From: Phaeovulum veldkampii DSM 11550
GTDB lineage: Bacteria; Pseudomonadota; Alphaproteobacteria; Rhodobacterales; Rhodobacteraceae
NCBI RefSeq assembly: GCF_003034995.1
Contig: NZ_PZKF01000009.1
Coordinates: forward strand, 36,341-100,340
Direction: 5' to 3'
DNA length: 64,000 nucleotides
The notes beneath the pieces were generated by a model. That model saw nothing but the letters and a program-made list of their open reading frames with translations, was not told the DNA's origin and did not search any database. Made by a program: the position numbers and the translations under genes. Shown here piece after piece: positions 56,019 to 64,000 of the stretch (position 1 is the stretch's first letter; each line of letters opens with the position of its first letter).

Positions 56019-56894
56019 TCAGCGCGTCGGCACCGGGGTTTCGCCGCGATAGTCGTAAAACCCGCGGCCGGCCTTGCGGCCAAGCCATCCGGCCTCGACA
56101 TATTTCGTCAGCAGCGGGCACGGGCGATATTTGGTGTCCGCCAGCCCATCATGCAGCACGTTCATGATCGCAAGGCAGGTATCCAGCCCGATGAAATCGG
56201 CCAGCTCCAGCGGCCCCATCGGGTGATTGGCGCCCAGTTTCAACGCCTCGTCGATGGATTTGACCGACCCCACGCCTTCATAAAGCGTATAGACCGCTTC
56301 GTTGATCATCGGCATCAGGATGCGGTTTACGATGAAGGCGGGGAAGTCTTCGGCGCTGGCGGCGGTCTTGCCCAGCCGTTCGACCACGCCCAGCAGGGTT
56401 TGGTAGGTTTCGGCATCGGTGGCGATGCCGCGGATCAGTTCGACCAGTTGCATCACCGGCACCGGGTTCATGAAATGGAAACCCATGAACTTTTCCGGCC
56501 GGTCGGTGCGCGAGGCCAGCCGTGTGATCGAGATCGACGAGGTGTTCGAGGTCAGGATCGTGGTCGGTTTCAGATGCGGCAGCAGGTCTTCAAAGATCGC
56601 CTGTTTCACGGTTTCGCGTTCGGTCGCAGCCTCGATCACCAGATCGGTCTGGCCCAGATCGGCCAGCTTCAGCGTGGTTCGGATGCGCCCTAGCGCCGCC
56701 GCCTTGACCTCGGCCGTGATCTTGCCGCGTGACACTTGCCGTTCCATGTTGCGGTCGATCAGGGCCACCGCATTATCCAGCGCGTCTTGTCCGATGTCGG
56801 TTATCAGCACGTCATAGCCGGCAAGGGCGAAGACATGTGCAATGCCGTTGCCCATCTGGCCCGCACCGACGATGCCCACTGACTGAATGTCCAT
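56019..56894 (-). CDS. hbd: 3-hydroxybutyryl-CoA dehydrogenase
   Basis: This 291-residue enzyme interconverts acetoacetyl-CoA and 3-hydroxybutyryl-CoA with NAD(P). The Rossmann motif VGIVGAGQMGNGIAHV is at the N-terminus, the catalytic His lies in GFHFMNPVP, and the Ser/Asn residues are in SNTSSISI. The C-terminal dimer domain has HPMGPLELADFIGLD. The start MDIQSV is used; an ATG five codons earlier is possible. It converges on ptsH with 2 bp between stops. Likely substrates come from the butyryl-CoA/PHB branch feeding the ethylmalonyl-CoA pathway. Confidence 0.95.
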   Translation of the reverse strand: MDIQSVGIVGAGQMGNGIAHVFALAGYDVLITDIGQDALDNAVALIDRNMERQVSRGKITAEVKAAALGRIRTTLKLADLGQTDLVIEAATERETVKQAIFEDLLPHLKPTTILTSNTSSISITRLASRTDRPEKFMGFHFMNPVPVMQLVELIRGIATDAETYQTLLGVVERLGKTAASAEDFPAFIVNRILMPMINEAVYTLYEGVGSVKSIDEALKLGANHPMGPLELADFIGLDTCLAIMNVLHDGLADTKYRPCPLLTKYVEAGWLGRKAGRGFYDYRGETPVPTR

Positions 56895-56977
56895 TTCCGC
56901 CCCCATCAATCTGTCGGCCTGACCATATGCGGCGCCGGGGCCGCGGCGCAAGCCGTAAGGCAGGCCGTGAAATGATC

Positions 56978-57000
56978 AAGGCCCGCCGGGGGCGGGCCTT
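56978..57000. terminator. Terminator hairpin between etfA and hbd
   Basis: AAGGCCCGCC and GGCGGGCCTT pair perfectly around GGG. It lies 23 bp after the etfA stop; the U-tract on that strand is short. Confidence 0.7.
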
Positions 57001-57022
57001 GTGGGTCATGCTGTCTGCCGGG

Positions 57023-57949
57023 TCACAGCTTGCCGGTCAGTTCCGGCACGGCGGTAAAGAGGTCGGCCACAAGGCCATAGTCGGCGACCTGGAAGATCGG
57101 CGCCTCTTCGTCCTTGTTGATTGCGACGATGACCTTCGAATCCTTCATCCCGGCAAGGTGCTGGATCGCGCCCGAGATGCCGACAGCCACATACAGATCC
57201 GGCGCCACGACCTTGCCGGTCTGGCCCACCTGCCAGTCGTTCGGGGCATAGCCCGAATCGACCGCCGCACGGCTGGCGCCCACTGCGGCGCCCAGCTTGT
57301 CGGCCAGCGCCTCGATGATCGCAAAGCTGTCTTCCGAGCCGACGCCGCGCCCGCCCGACACCACGATCTTGGCCGAGGTCAGTTCGGGCCGGTCCGAGGC
57401 CGCCACCTTGTCTTCGACCCAGATCGACAGGTCGGGGTTGGCAACCGCCGCCGCAGCCTCGACCGCCGCCGCGCCGCCAGCGCCCGCCGCCTCAAAGCTG
57501 GCGGTGCGGATCGTGGCTACCTTGACCGGATCGGCGGATTTGACCGTCTGGATCGCGTTGCCGGCGTAGATCGGGCGCTCGAACGTGTCGGCATCGACCA
57601 CGGCGGTCACATCCGATAGCACCATCACATCCAGCAGCGCGGCGACGCGCGGCAGCACGTTCTTGGCGCTGGCGGTCGAGGGGCCGATGATATGGGTAAA
57701 GCCCGGCGCCAGCGCCACGACCAGCGCCGCCAGCGGCTCGGCCAGGGCATGGGCATAGGCGGCGTCATCGGCCACCAGAACCCGTGCTACGCCATCGAGT
57801 TTCGCCGCCGCTTCGGCGGCCGCGCCCACACCCTGACCCGCAACCAGCACGGTCACAGGACCCAGGGCCTTGACGGCGCTGAGGGTTTTCGCGGTGGCAT
57901 CGGTTGCCAGCGTGGCGCCGTGAACCTCGGCAAGAAGAAGAACGGCCAT
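57023..57949 (-). CDS. etfA: Electron transfer flavoprotein alpha subunit
   Basis: EtfA (308 residues) binds FAD and receives electrons from acyl-CoA dehydrogenases. The C-terminal signature [12 protein letters not shown] and the later [23 protein letters not shown] region (core: VGQTGKVV) hold the FAD. It overlaps etfB by one base (TGATG), so the subunits are translated together. Mcd in this window is a likely electron donor. Confidence 0.98.
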   Translation of the reverse strand: MAVLLLAEVHGATLATDATAKTLSAVKALGPVTVLVAGQGVGAAAEAAAKLDGVARVLVADDAAYAHALAEPLAALVVALAPGFTHIIGPSTASAKNVLPRVAALLDVMVLSDVTAVVDADTFERPIYAGNAIQTVKSADPVKVATIRTASFEAAGAGGAAAVEAAAAVANPDLSIWVEDKVAASDRPELTSAKIVVSGGRGVGSEDSFAIIEALADKLGAAVGASRAAVDSGYAPNDWQVGQTGKVVAPDLYVAVGISGAIQHLAGMKDSKVIVAINKDEEAPIFQVADYGLVADLFTAVPELTGKL

Positions 57950-58710
57950 CAGATCACCCCCGCTTCGTCTTTGAGTTTCGCAATCAGCTCATCGACCGAG
58001 CCGACCTTGACGCCCGCCTTGCGGCCCGCAGGTTCGGCGGTTTTCACCACGGTCAGCCGCGGCGTCACGTCCACGCCATAATCGCCGGCGGTCTTTTCAT
58101 CGAGCGGCTTTTTCTTGGCCTTCATGATGTTGGGAAGGCTGGCATAGCGCGGCTCGTTCAGGCGCAGGTCGGCGGTGATGATCGCGGGCAGCTTGACGCT
58201 GATGGTTTGCAGACCGCCGTCCACCTCGCGGGTGACCTTGGCCTGATCGCCCTCGATCGTGATTTCCGAGGCAAAGGCCGCCTGGCTCCAGCCCAGCAAC
58301 GCGGCCAGCATCTGCCCCGTTGCGTTCATGTCATTGTCGATCGCCTGTTTTCCGGCGATCACCAGCCCCGGCTGTTCTTCGGCCACGACCTTTGCCAGCA
58401 GCTTGGCCACCGCCAGCGGTTCGATATCCTGATGGATGTCGGAGGTGGCCTCGATCAGGATCGCGCGATCCGCGCCCATCGCCAGCGCGGTGCGCAGCGT
58501 TTCGGCGGCCTGCTTGACGCCGATCGACACCACGACCACCTCGGCGGCAGCGCCCTTTTCGCGCAGGCGGATCGCTTCTTCTACCGCGATCTCGTCGAAC
58601 GGGTTCATCGACATCTTGACGTTGGCAAGATCGACCCCGCTACCGTCCGCCTTCACACGGACCTTCACGTTGTAGTCGATCACGCGCTTAACAGGCACCA
58701 AAACCTTCAT
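57949..58710 (-). CDS. etfB: Electron transfer flavoprotein beta subunit
   Basis: EtfB (253 residues) binds AMP and, with EtfA, relays electrons to ETF:ubiquinone oxidoreductase. It shows [19 protein letters not shown], the [14 protein letters not shown] segment, and the recognition-loop region near [20 protein letters not shown] (core: [12 protein letters not shown]). First gene of the etfBA pair. A promoter-like TTGACG with a nearby palindrome lies about 80 bp upstream. Confidence 0.98.
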   Translation of the reverse strand: MKVLVPVKRVIDYNVKVRVKADGSGVDLANVKMSMNPFDEIAVEEAIRLREKGAAAEVVVVSIGVKQAAETLRTALAMGADRAILIEATSDIHQDIEPLAVAKLLAKVVAEEQPGLVIAGKQAIDNDMNATGQMLAALLGWSQAAFASEITIEGDQAKVTREVDGGLQTISVKLPAIITADLRLNEPRYASLPNIMKAKKKPLDEKTAGDYGVDVTPRLTVVKTAEPAGRKAGVKVGSVDELIAKLKDEAGVI

Positions 58711-58767
58711 TGGCGAGCGTCTCCCTTGGCATTTCGCCCCCGGTTCCGGGGGCCGGTTCGGATGTTC

Positions 58768-58798
58768 GGTAATTTTGTTACCCGTTCGGGCGCGTCAA
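58768..58798 (-). promoter_or_regulatory. etfBA promoter region with GGTAA-N5-TTACC palindrome
   Basis: On the minus strand TTGACG (58793-58798) is a possible -35. The palindrome GGTAA-TTTTG-TTACC (58768-58782) falls where the -10 and start site would be, an operator position. The -10 itself is ambiguous. Confidence 0.4.
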
Positions 58799-58868
58799 GG
58801 ACAGAAGAAAATCGACGCGCTGCAGCACGGCAACGCCACGTCGCGGCCCCGCGCCTATCACCTGCCCC

Positions 58869-59441
58869 TCAGCGGTTTGCGCCGGGCACCCACAGCACAT
58901 CGGCGCGGCCATCGTCATTGGCCATGCGCGCGGCGACAAACAGCCAGTCGGACAGGCGGTTGAGATATTTCACCGCTGCCTCGTTGACCGATTCCATTGT
59001 GGCCAGTTCCACTGTGCAGCGTTCGGCACGGCGTGCCACGGTGCGGGCCATGTGCAGATGGGTGGCCAGCGCCGAGCCGCCGGGCAGGATGAAGCTGCGC
59101 AGCGGCTCCAGCCGGGCGATCATGGCGTCGATTTCCGCTTCCAGCCGCGTCACCTGCGCCTCGGTCACGCGCAGCACCGGGTAGCCGGCGGTGGCGTCGC
59201 TTTCCATCTCGGGGCGGGCAAGGTCGGCGCCAAGGTCGAACAGGTCGTTTTGAATCCGGGCCAGCCCCGCGTCGAAATCGCCAGACGCATGCAGCCGCGC
59301 CATGCCCAGCACCGCATTGGTTTCATCGACGGTGCCATAGGCGGTGACGCGGGTCGAATGTTTGGCCACGCGGGCGCCATTGGCCAGCGCGGTTTCGCCC
59401 GCGTCGCCGGTTTTCGTGTAGATGCGGTTCAGAACGACCAT
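58869..59441 (-). CDS. Cob(I)alamin adenosyltransferase, PduO type
   Basis: This 190-residue enzyme transfers adenosyl from ATP to cob(I)alamin to make coenzyme B12. The ATP-binding N-terminus NRIYTKTGDAGETAL and the C-terminal signature around FVAARMAND with the preceding LNRLSDWL are diagnostic of the PduO family, unrelated to CobA. The start MVVLNR has AAAGGG upstream; ATGs at 59456 and 59474 are alternatives. It could serve B12-dependent mutases such as those of the ethylmalonyl-CoA pathway. Confidence 0.94.
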   Translation of the reverse strand: MVVLNRIYTKTGDAGETALANGARVAKHSTRVTAYGTVDETNAVLGMARLHASGDFDAGLARIQNDLFDLGADLARPEMESDATAGYPVLRVTEAQVTRLEAEIDAMIARLEPLRSFILPGGSALATHLHMARTVARRAERCTVELATMESVNEAAVKYLNRLSDWLFVAARMANDDGRADVLWVPGANR

Positions 59442-59517
59442 TTCCAGCCCTTTCATGCAATGCTTGCGGCCCATCTAGGCGGGGCGGTGACAAAAGCGAG
59501 CCTTTTTCAGCCCGTGT

Positions 59518-60348
59518 TCACCCCTTGGCCACTATCCAGTCCAGTGCGCGGGTGGGCAAAAGCCGTCGGGCGACCCCCATCAGATGCGTCGGCGCGGTGA
59601 CGTAATAGCGCGCCCGTGGCGTCGGGCTTTCCAGCGCGTGGATCAGCTTTTCGGTGACGGCCGACGGCGGCAGTTGCCAGCGGTCGGGCTGGCCCGGTTC
59701 ATAAAGACGTTTCAGCAGGCTGGCCCGGTATTGGTCTGCCCGCGGGCTGGCCTGCCAGTTCACCCAGCGTTCGAAATGCGGGATCGAATTGGCGCGGATG
59801 CGGGTGCCGATCGGCCCCGGCTCGATCAGGATCACCTTGATCGGCGTGTCCGACATTTCCAGCCGCAACACGTCGGTCAGGCCCTCCAGCGCGAATTTTG
59901 TGGCGACATAGGCGCCGCGCCAACGGATGCCCACCAGCCCCAGAACCGAAGAACAGTTGACGATCCGCCCCGCCCTCTGCGCCCGCATCAGCGGGATGAT
60001 CTGGCGCGTCAGATCGTGCAGGCCGATCAGGTTGACCTCGAATATCTCGCGCAGGGCGCCCGGCGGCAGGTCTTCGACGGCGCCGGGGCAGGCGTGGGCG
60101 GCATTGTTGAACAGCGCGTCGATCTGCCCGCCGGTGCGCGCAACCGCCTCGGCTACGCCGGCAGCGATGCTGTCGGGGCTGGCCAGATCAAGCGGAAAGC
60201 TCTCCAGCCCCTCGGCTTGCAGGCGCGCGCAATCGTCGGGTTTGCGGCAGGTGGCCAGCACGCGCCAGCCGCGCCGCGCCAACCCATGCGCCGCGTCGTA
60301 GCCAATGCCCGACGAACAGCCGGTGATCAGGATGGTGCGCTGTGGCAT
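59518..60348 (-). CDS. SDR-family oxidoreductase
   Basis: This 276-residue short-chain dehydrogenase has an intact TGCSSGIG cofactor motif, NNAA, the catalytic Ser in VNCSSVLG and YVATK with both Tyr and Lys, unlike the SDR at the left end of the window. The C-terminal extension (about 190-276) is longer than minimal SDRs. The start MPQRTI has CGGAG five bases upstream. Divergent from the TupA-like gene. Substrate unknown. Confidence 0.92.
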   Translation of the reverse strand: MPQRTILITGCSSGIGYDAAHGLARRGWRVLATCRKPDDCARLQAEGLESFPLDLASPDSIAAGVAEAVARTGGQIDALFNNAAHACPGAVEDLPPGALREIFEVNLIGLHDLTRQIIPLMRAQRAGRIVNCSSVLGLVGIRWRGAYVATKFALEGLTDVLRLEMSDTPIKVILIEPGPIGTRIRANSIPHFERWVNWQASPRADQYRASLLKRLYEPGQPDRWQLPPSAVTEKLIHALESPTPRARYYVTAPTHLMGVARRLLPTRALDWIVAKG

Positions 60349-60422
60349 GACGGCTCCGTCCGGGTTGCGCGGTCGCGATGTTTCAGCGTATCGCTGAGGC
60401 AATTGCAAGACCCCGAGGCACC

Positions 60423-61469
60423 ATGACCCCTTCCGCCGCCGCGCTGATTGCCAAGGTAGGACTTCGCCGGTTGGTGGCGCGGGCGCTGTTTGCCCCTCTG
60501 CGCGATCGGGGCGAACGGCAGCGGCGGGTTCACCAATTCACTTTTGCCAGTGAGGCCGAGGCCGTCGCCTATCCGTTCGCGCGCGGTCACGGCAGATTGC
60601 CGGATTTCGCAGCCCCGACCTTGCTGCCCGAAAAGGTGCGCTGGACGTTTCTGCACCACCCCAACCCGCTGATGTCGCTGGTGTCGGACAAGATCGCGGT
60701 GCGCGATTATCTGGCGCTGCGCGGTGCGCTGATCCAGCCGCCTGATCTGATCGCCACCGGCCACGACCCCGAGGCGATCCTGACCCTTGATCTGCCCGAA
60801 CGCTTTGTGTTGAAGGCCTCCAATTCCTGCGGGGCAAACCATGTCCACCCTGGCCCCAATCCGCCCGACCGTGGGTCGTTGCGCGATCTGCTGGTCCGCT
60901 GGCGTGACGAGGATCACTGGCGCAGGCATGGTGAACTGTTCTACCGCGCGATCCCGTGGCGCTTTCTGGTCGAGGAATATCTGCCCTCGGACCGTCGGCG
61001 GCTGGAATACAAGATCATGTGTTTTCATGGCGAACCGCAGTTCATCTCGGCCATTGCGCAGCGCGGCCCCGGCGGTCTTTCCCGCTCGGTTCATCTGCCT
61101 GACTGGTCGGCGGCGGGATTTGGCACCCGCGGTCTTGGCGTCAGCCCCGAGCCGGTGCCGCGCCCGGATCAGCTCGGGTTTCTGCTGGACGAGGCGCGCC
61201 GCCTTTCGGCAGACTTGATGCATGTCCGGGTGGATATCCTGCATTACAACGACAGGCTGTCTTTTTCGGAGCTGACCCTTTCCAATGCCGCTGCCCGGCA
61301 TCCGATTGACCCGCCCGAGGCTGCGCTTTGGCTGGGCAGCCTGATTGATTTGTCGCGCGCCGCCGAATACGAGGCGCTTGGCCGCAAGATAGCCGCCGAT
61401 CTTGGCTGGCCACCGGTGCCGAATGGCGGTGGAAATCTGCGCAGCCACGGGCTATCAGCCGAGACATGA
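60423..61469 (+). CDS. TupA-like ATP-grasp protein
   Basis: This 348-residue protein matches the TupA-like ATP-grasp family: [21 protein letters not shown] near residues 80-100, [13 protein letters not shown] as the ATP-grasp loop, and a C-terminal [20 protein letters not shown] with acidic metal ligands. TupA homologues join amino acids in teichuronopeptide or act on capsular polysaccharide. The substrate here is unknown; a cell-surface glycopolymer is a guess. The ATG at 60423 is used; one at 60378 is in frame but lacks a ribosome binding site. The stop overlaps the parC start (ATGA). Confidence 0.85.
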   Translation: MTPSAAALIAKVGLRRLVARALFAPLRDRGERQRRVHQFTFASEAEAVAYPFARGHGRLPDFAAPTLLPEKVRWTFLHHPNPLMSLVSDKIAVRDYLALRGALIQPPDLIATGHDPEAILTLDLPERFVLKASNSCGANHVHPGPNPPDRGSLRDLLVRWRDEDHWRRHGELFYRAIPWRFLVEEYLPSDRRRLEYKIMCFHGEPQFISAIAQRGPGGLSRSVHLPDWSAAGFGTRGLGVSPEPVPRPDQLGFLLDEARRLSADLMHVRVDILHYNDRLSFSELTLSNAAARHPIDPPEAALWLGSLIDLSRAAEYEALGRKIAADLGWPPVPNGGGNLRSHGLSAET

Positions 61470-63718
61470 CCGAACCGAGCGATGATCTTTCCCCCGCGCC
61501 CAATACTGTATCGGAGCCGCTGAGCCGTGCCATCGGCGAGCGGTATCTGACCTATGCGCTGTCCACCATCATGCACCGCGCGCTGCCCGATGCGCGCGAC
61601 GGGCTGAAGCCGGTTCACCGGCGCATCCTGTTTGCGATGCGCGAGCTGAGGCTGTCGCCCAGCGGGGGCTTTCGCAAATCGGCCAAGATTTCGGGCGATG
61701 TGATGGGCAACTATCACCCGCATGGCGACGCTGCGATCTATGACGCGATGGCGCGGCTCGCACAGCCCTTTGCCATGCGCTACCCGCTGGTGGACGGGCA
61801 GGGCAACTTTGGCAATATCGACGGCGACAACCCTGCCGCCAGCCGCTATACCGAGGCCCGCCTGACGGCGGCTGCCGAGGCGCTGCTGGAGGGGCTGGCC
61901 GAAAACGCGGTCGATTTCCGGCCCAACTACGATGGCACGCTGGAAGAGCCGATCGTTCTTCCCGCGGCCTTCCCCAACCTGCTGGCCAATGGCGCCAGCG
62001 GCATCGCGGTGGGGATGGCCACGAACATTCCGCCGCATAACATGGATGAGTTGATCGGCGCCTGCCTGCATCTGATTCAGAAGCCCGACACCTCGGACGA
62101 AAACCTTGTGGCGCTGATCCCCGGCCCCGACTTCCCGACCGGCGGCGTGATCGTGGAGCCGCGGGAGAGTATTCTTGAGGCCTATCGCACCGGTCGTGGC
62201 GCCTTTCGGCTGCGCGCGCGCTGGCAGGTCGAAGACCTTGGCCGCGGCACCTGGCAGATCGTCGTGACCGAGATCCCCTATCAGGTGCAGAAGTCCAAGC
62301 TGATCGAGCGGCTGGCGGAACTGATCCAGACGAAAAAGGTGCCGGCTCTCGCCGATGTTCGCGACGAATCCGCCGATGATGTGCGCATCGTGCTGGAGCC
62401 GCGCGCGCGGACGGTCGACCCGGAGATGTTGATGGGGATGCTGTTCCGCAACTCGGATCTGGAGATCCGGTTCAGCCTGAACATGAACGTGCTGATCGAC
62501 GGGCGCGTGCCCAGGGTCTGCTCGCTGCGCGAGGTGTTGCGCGCCTTCCTCGACCACCGGCGCGAGGTTCTGATTCGCCGCAGCCAGCACCGGCTGGACA
62601 AGATCGCCGCGAGGCTGGAGGTGCTGGACGGCTATATCATCGCCTATCTCAACCTCGACCGGGTGATCGCGATCATCCGCACCGAGGATGACCCAAAGGT
62701 CGCGCTGATCGCCGAGGACTGGGGCGGCGGCGTGTTCCTGACCGAGCCGCAGGCCGAGGCGATCCTGAACATGCGGCTGCGCGCCCTGCGTCGGCTGGAG
62801 GAAATGGAACTGCGCGCCGAACGCGACCGGCTTTTGGCCGAGCGGGCCGATCTGACCGGGCTTCTGGCGGATGAGGCCGGCCAGTGGAAGCGCATCGGCG
62901 ACCAGTTGCGCGAGGTGCGCCGCGCCTTTGGCAAGGACGCTCCCGGTGGCGCGCGGCGAACCGGCTTTGCCGAGGCGGGCGTGGTCGAGGAGGTGCCGAT
63001 CGAGGCGATGATCGAGCGTGAGCCGATCACCGTGATCTGTTCCAGGATGGGCTGGGTGCGGGCGATGAAGGGGCACCAGCCGCTGGGCGCCGAGATCAAG
63101 TTCAAGGATGGCGACGGCCCGCGATTCGTGCTGCATGCAGAAACCATCGACCGGATTTTGGTGGTGGGCACCAACGGGCGCTTTTACACGTTGCTGGGCG
63201 CCAACCTGCCCGGCGGGCGCGGCATGGGCGAGCCGGTGCGGCTGATGGTCGATCTGCCGAACGAGGCCGAGATCGCCGATCTGGTGATCTTCCGTCCGGG
63301 TGAGAAATTCCTTGTCGCCTCGTCGGATGGTGACGGGTTCGTGGTGGCGGCCGAGGAATTGCTGGCGCAGACGCGGGCGGGCAAACAGGTGCTGAACCTT
63401 CGCGACGGTGGGCGGACCGCCGTGTGTCGCGCGGTGGCGGGCGATCATGTGGCCGTTGTGGGCGAAAACCGCAAGCTTTTGGTCTTTGCGCTGGAGGAAC
63501 TGCCTGAAATGGCGCGCGGCAAGGGCGTTCGGCTGCAGAAATACAAGGATGGCGGGTTGTCGGATGCGATAACCTTCCGTCTGACCGAGGGGCTGATGTG
63601 GAAAGACCCTGCCGGCCGCACCAGGACCGAACCTGACCTGACCGAATGGCTTGCAAAACGGGCCACCGCGGGCCGGATGGCGCCACGCGGTTTCCCCCGC
63701 GACAACCGCTTCACCTGA
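61466..63718 (+). CDS. parC: DNA topoisomerase IV subunit A
   Basis: ParC (750 residues) cuts and rejoins DNA to decatenate chromosomes. The catalytic Tyr is Y128 in [11 protein letters not shown]. The N-terminus has the [21 protein letters not shown] breakage domain (core: [12 protein letters not shown]), followed by the tower/coiled-coil region and C-terminal blades. Length is that of ParC rather than GyrA, and the GyrA box (QRRGGKG) is absent. It overlaps the TupA-like gene by four bases. A hairpin and then tuf follow. Confidence 0.95.
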   Translation: MTEPSDDLSPAPNTVSEPLSRAIGERYLTYALSTIMHRALPDARDGLKPVHRRILFAMRELRLSPSGGFRKSAKISGDVMGNYHPHGDAAIYDAMARLAQPFAMRYPLVDGQGNFGNIDGDNPAASRYTEARLTAAAEALLEGLAENAVDFRPNYDGTLEEPIVLPAAFPNLLANGASGIAVGMATNIPPHNMDELIGACLHLIQKPDTSDENLVALIPGPDFPTGGVIVEPRESILEAYRTGRGAFRLRARWQVEDLGRGTWQIVVTEIPYQVQKSKLIERLAELIQTKKVPALADVRDESADDVRIVLEPRARTVDPEMLMGMLFRNSDLEIRFSLNMNVLIDGRVPRVCSLREVLRAFLDHRREVLIRRSQHRLDKIAARLEVLDGYIIAYLNLDRVIAIIRTEDDPKVALIAEDWGGGVFLTEPQAEAILNMRLRALRRLEEMELRAERDRLLAERADLTGLLADEAGQWKRIGDQLREVRRAFGKDAPGGARRTGFAEAGVVEEVPIEAMIEREPITVICSRMGWVRAMKGHQPLGAEIKFKDGDGPRFVLHAETIDRILVVGTNGRFYTLLGANLPGGRGMGEPVRLMVDLPNEAEIADLVIFRPGEKFLVASSDGDGFVVAAEELLAQTRAGKQVLNLRDGGRTAVCRAVAGDHVAVVGENRKLLVFALEELPEMARGKGVRLQKYKDGGLSDAITFRLTEGLMWKDPAGRTRTEPDLTEWLAKRATAGRMAPRGFPRDNRFT

Positions 63719-63781
63719 CTGGGGCGGCGCGTTTGCCGGTGCAAGCGGGCTTGATTTTTCGGCCCCGACCCAATAGGGAAC

Positions 63782-63805
63782 GCCCGAAGTTGAATCGGGC
63801 CTTTC
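63782..63805 (+). terminator. Terminator-like hairpin between parC and tuf
   Basis: GCCCGA and TCGGGC pair around AGTTGAA, followed by CTTTCT. It may end parC transcription; the tuf promoter position is not certain. Confidence 0.5.
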
Positions 63806-63835
63806 TCGGCCCCCTAATCCAGAGGCGCCCGCGAC

Positions 63836-64000
63836 ATGGCAAAGGCAAAGTTTGAACGGACGAAACCGCACGTCAACATCGGCACGATTGGGCACGTTGA
63901 CCACGGCAAGACGACGCTGACGGCAGCGATCACGAAGTATTTTGGTGAATTCCGGGCCTACGACCAGATCGACGGCGCTCCGGAAGAGCGTGCGCGGGGG
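63836..64000 (+). CDS. tuf: Elongation factor Tu (5' part; continues past window)
   Basis: The first 55 residues of EF-Tu are present: [20 protein letters not shown], then the P-loop GHVDHGKTT and the DGAPEER segment leading to switch I. EF-Tu delivers aminoacyl-tRNA to the ribosome. The frame is open to the window edge. A TTGATT box at 63751 could be part of its promoter, but the matching -10 is poor. Confidence 0.98.
   Translation, partial: MAKAKFERTKPHVNIGTIGHVDHGKTTLTAAITKYFGEFRAYDQIDGAPEERARG

Noticed and set aside
61244..63904. 886-codon open frame on the minus strand
   Set aside because: It lies opposite parC and is rich in His, Gln, Arg and Pro, the shadow expected from high-GC codon bias. 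parC has all family motifs.

Overview
The window is chromosomal DNA, roughly 65% GC, with tightly packed genes and many 1-, 4- or 8-base ATGA/TTGA-type overlaps. Gene content and order point to an alphaproteobacterium of the Rhodobacteraceae (Rhodobacter/Paracoccus-like). Indicators are the divergent hemE/hemC pair, rpmH-rnpA-yidD next to yidC-MOSC-engB, lepB-rnc-era, one long Rsh beside rpoZ, a methylsuccinyl-CoA dehydrogenase typical of the ethylmalonyl-CoA pathway, and chvI-chvG-hprK-rapZ-EIIA(Man)-HPr. The genus is inference; no rRNA gene is present.

Layout. 1-6.9 kb: an RsmC-like methyltransferase (cut by the window edge), an SDR lacking the catalytic lysine, a lipoprotein, hemF, a DEAD-box helicase, and hemE diverging from hemC. 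6.9-15 kb (minus strand): a block for membrane-protein insertion, ribosome assembly and RNA (rpmH, rnpA, yidD, ttcA, a degenerate GGDEF-EAL protein, yidC, MOSC, engB, MFS). 15.2-19.4 kb: a VTT membrane protein with a flavin disulfide reductase, an orphan histidine kinase and a DUF4405 membrane protein. 19.4-20.8 kb: tRNA-Arg(ACG) followed by an AT-richer insert with one FkbM methyltransferase. 20.8-26.7 kb: map, a CinA-like/GNAT/OmpA-like operon, a LysR regulator and cobQ. 26.8-32.8 kb: a catabolic cassette of a TRAP transporter, an HMG-CoA-lyase-like enzyme, a class III CoA-transferase and a divergent LysR regulator. 32.8-40.6 kb (minus strand): DUF1491, era, rnc, lepB, acpS, pdxJ, DUF2062, rsh, rpoZ, folK. 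40.8-49.5 kb: an NYN-domain protein, ispH, DUF3429, rnhA, recO, mcd (minus strand), dapE and rnr. 49.6-56 kb: pckA diverging from the ChvGI/HprK/RapZ/PTS regulatory operon. 56-64 kb: 3-hydroxybutyryl-CoA dehydrogenase, etfBA, an ATP:cob(I)alamin adenosyltransferase, an SDR, a TupA-like ATP-grasp protein, parC and the start of tuf.

Connections. Several genes serve growth on acetyl-CoA-yielding substrates: Mcd, EtfAB (probable electron acceptor for acyl-CoA dehydrogenases), hydroxybutyryl-CoA dehydrogenase, PEP carboxykinase, and cobalamin enzymes that could supply a B12-dependent mutase. The TRAP/CoA-transferase/lyase cassette would feed the same acetyl-CoA pool. The ChvGI-PTS operon has HPr, EIIA and a short HPr kinase but no EIIB/EIIC, so it looks regulatory rather than a sugar importer.

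No CRISPR array, IS element, integrase or prophage was found. The least explained items are a 28-bp intergenic repeat present twice (after rnhA and after rnr), the doubly degenerate GGDEF-EAL protein, the SDR without its lysine, the tRNA-linked FkbM insert, the TRAP/lyase cassette of unknown substrate, and several palindromes or direct repeats in promoter regions.
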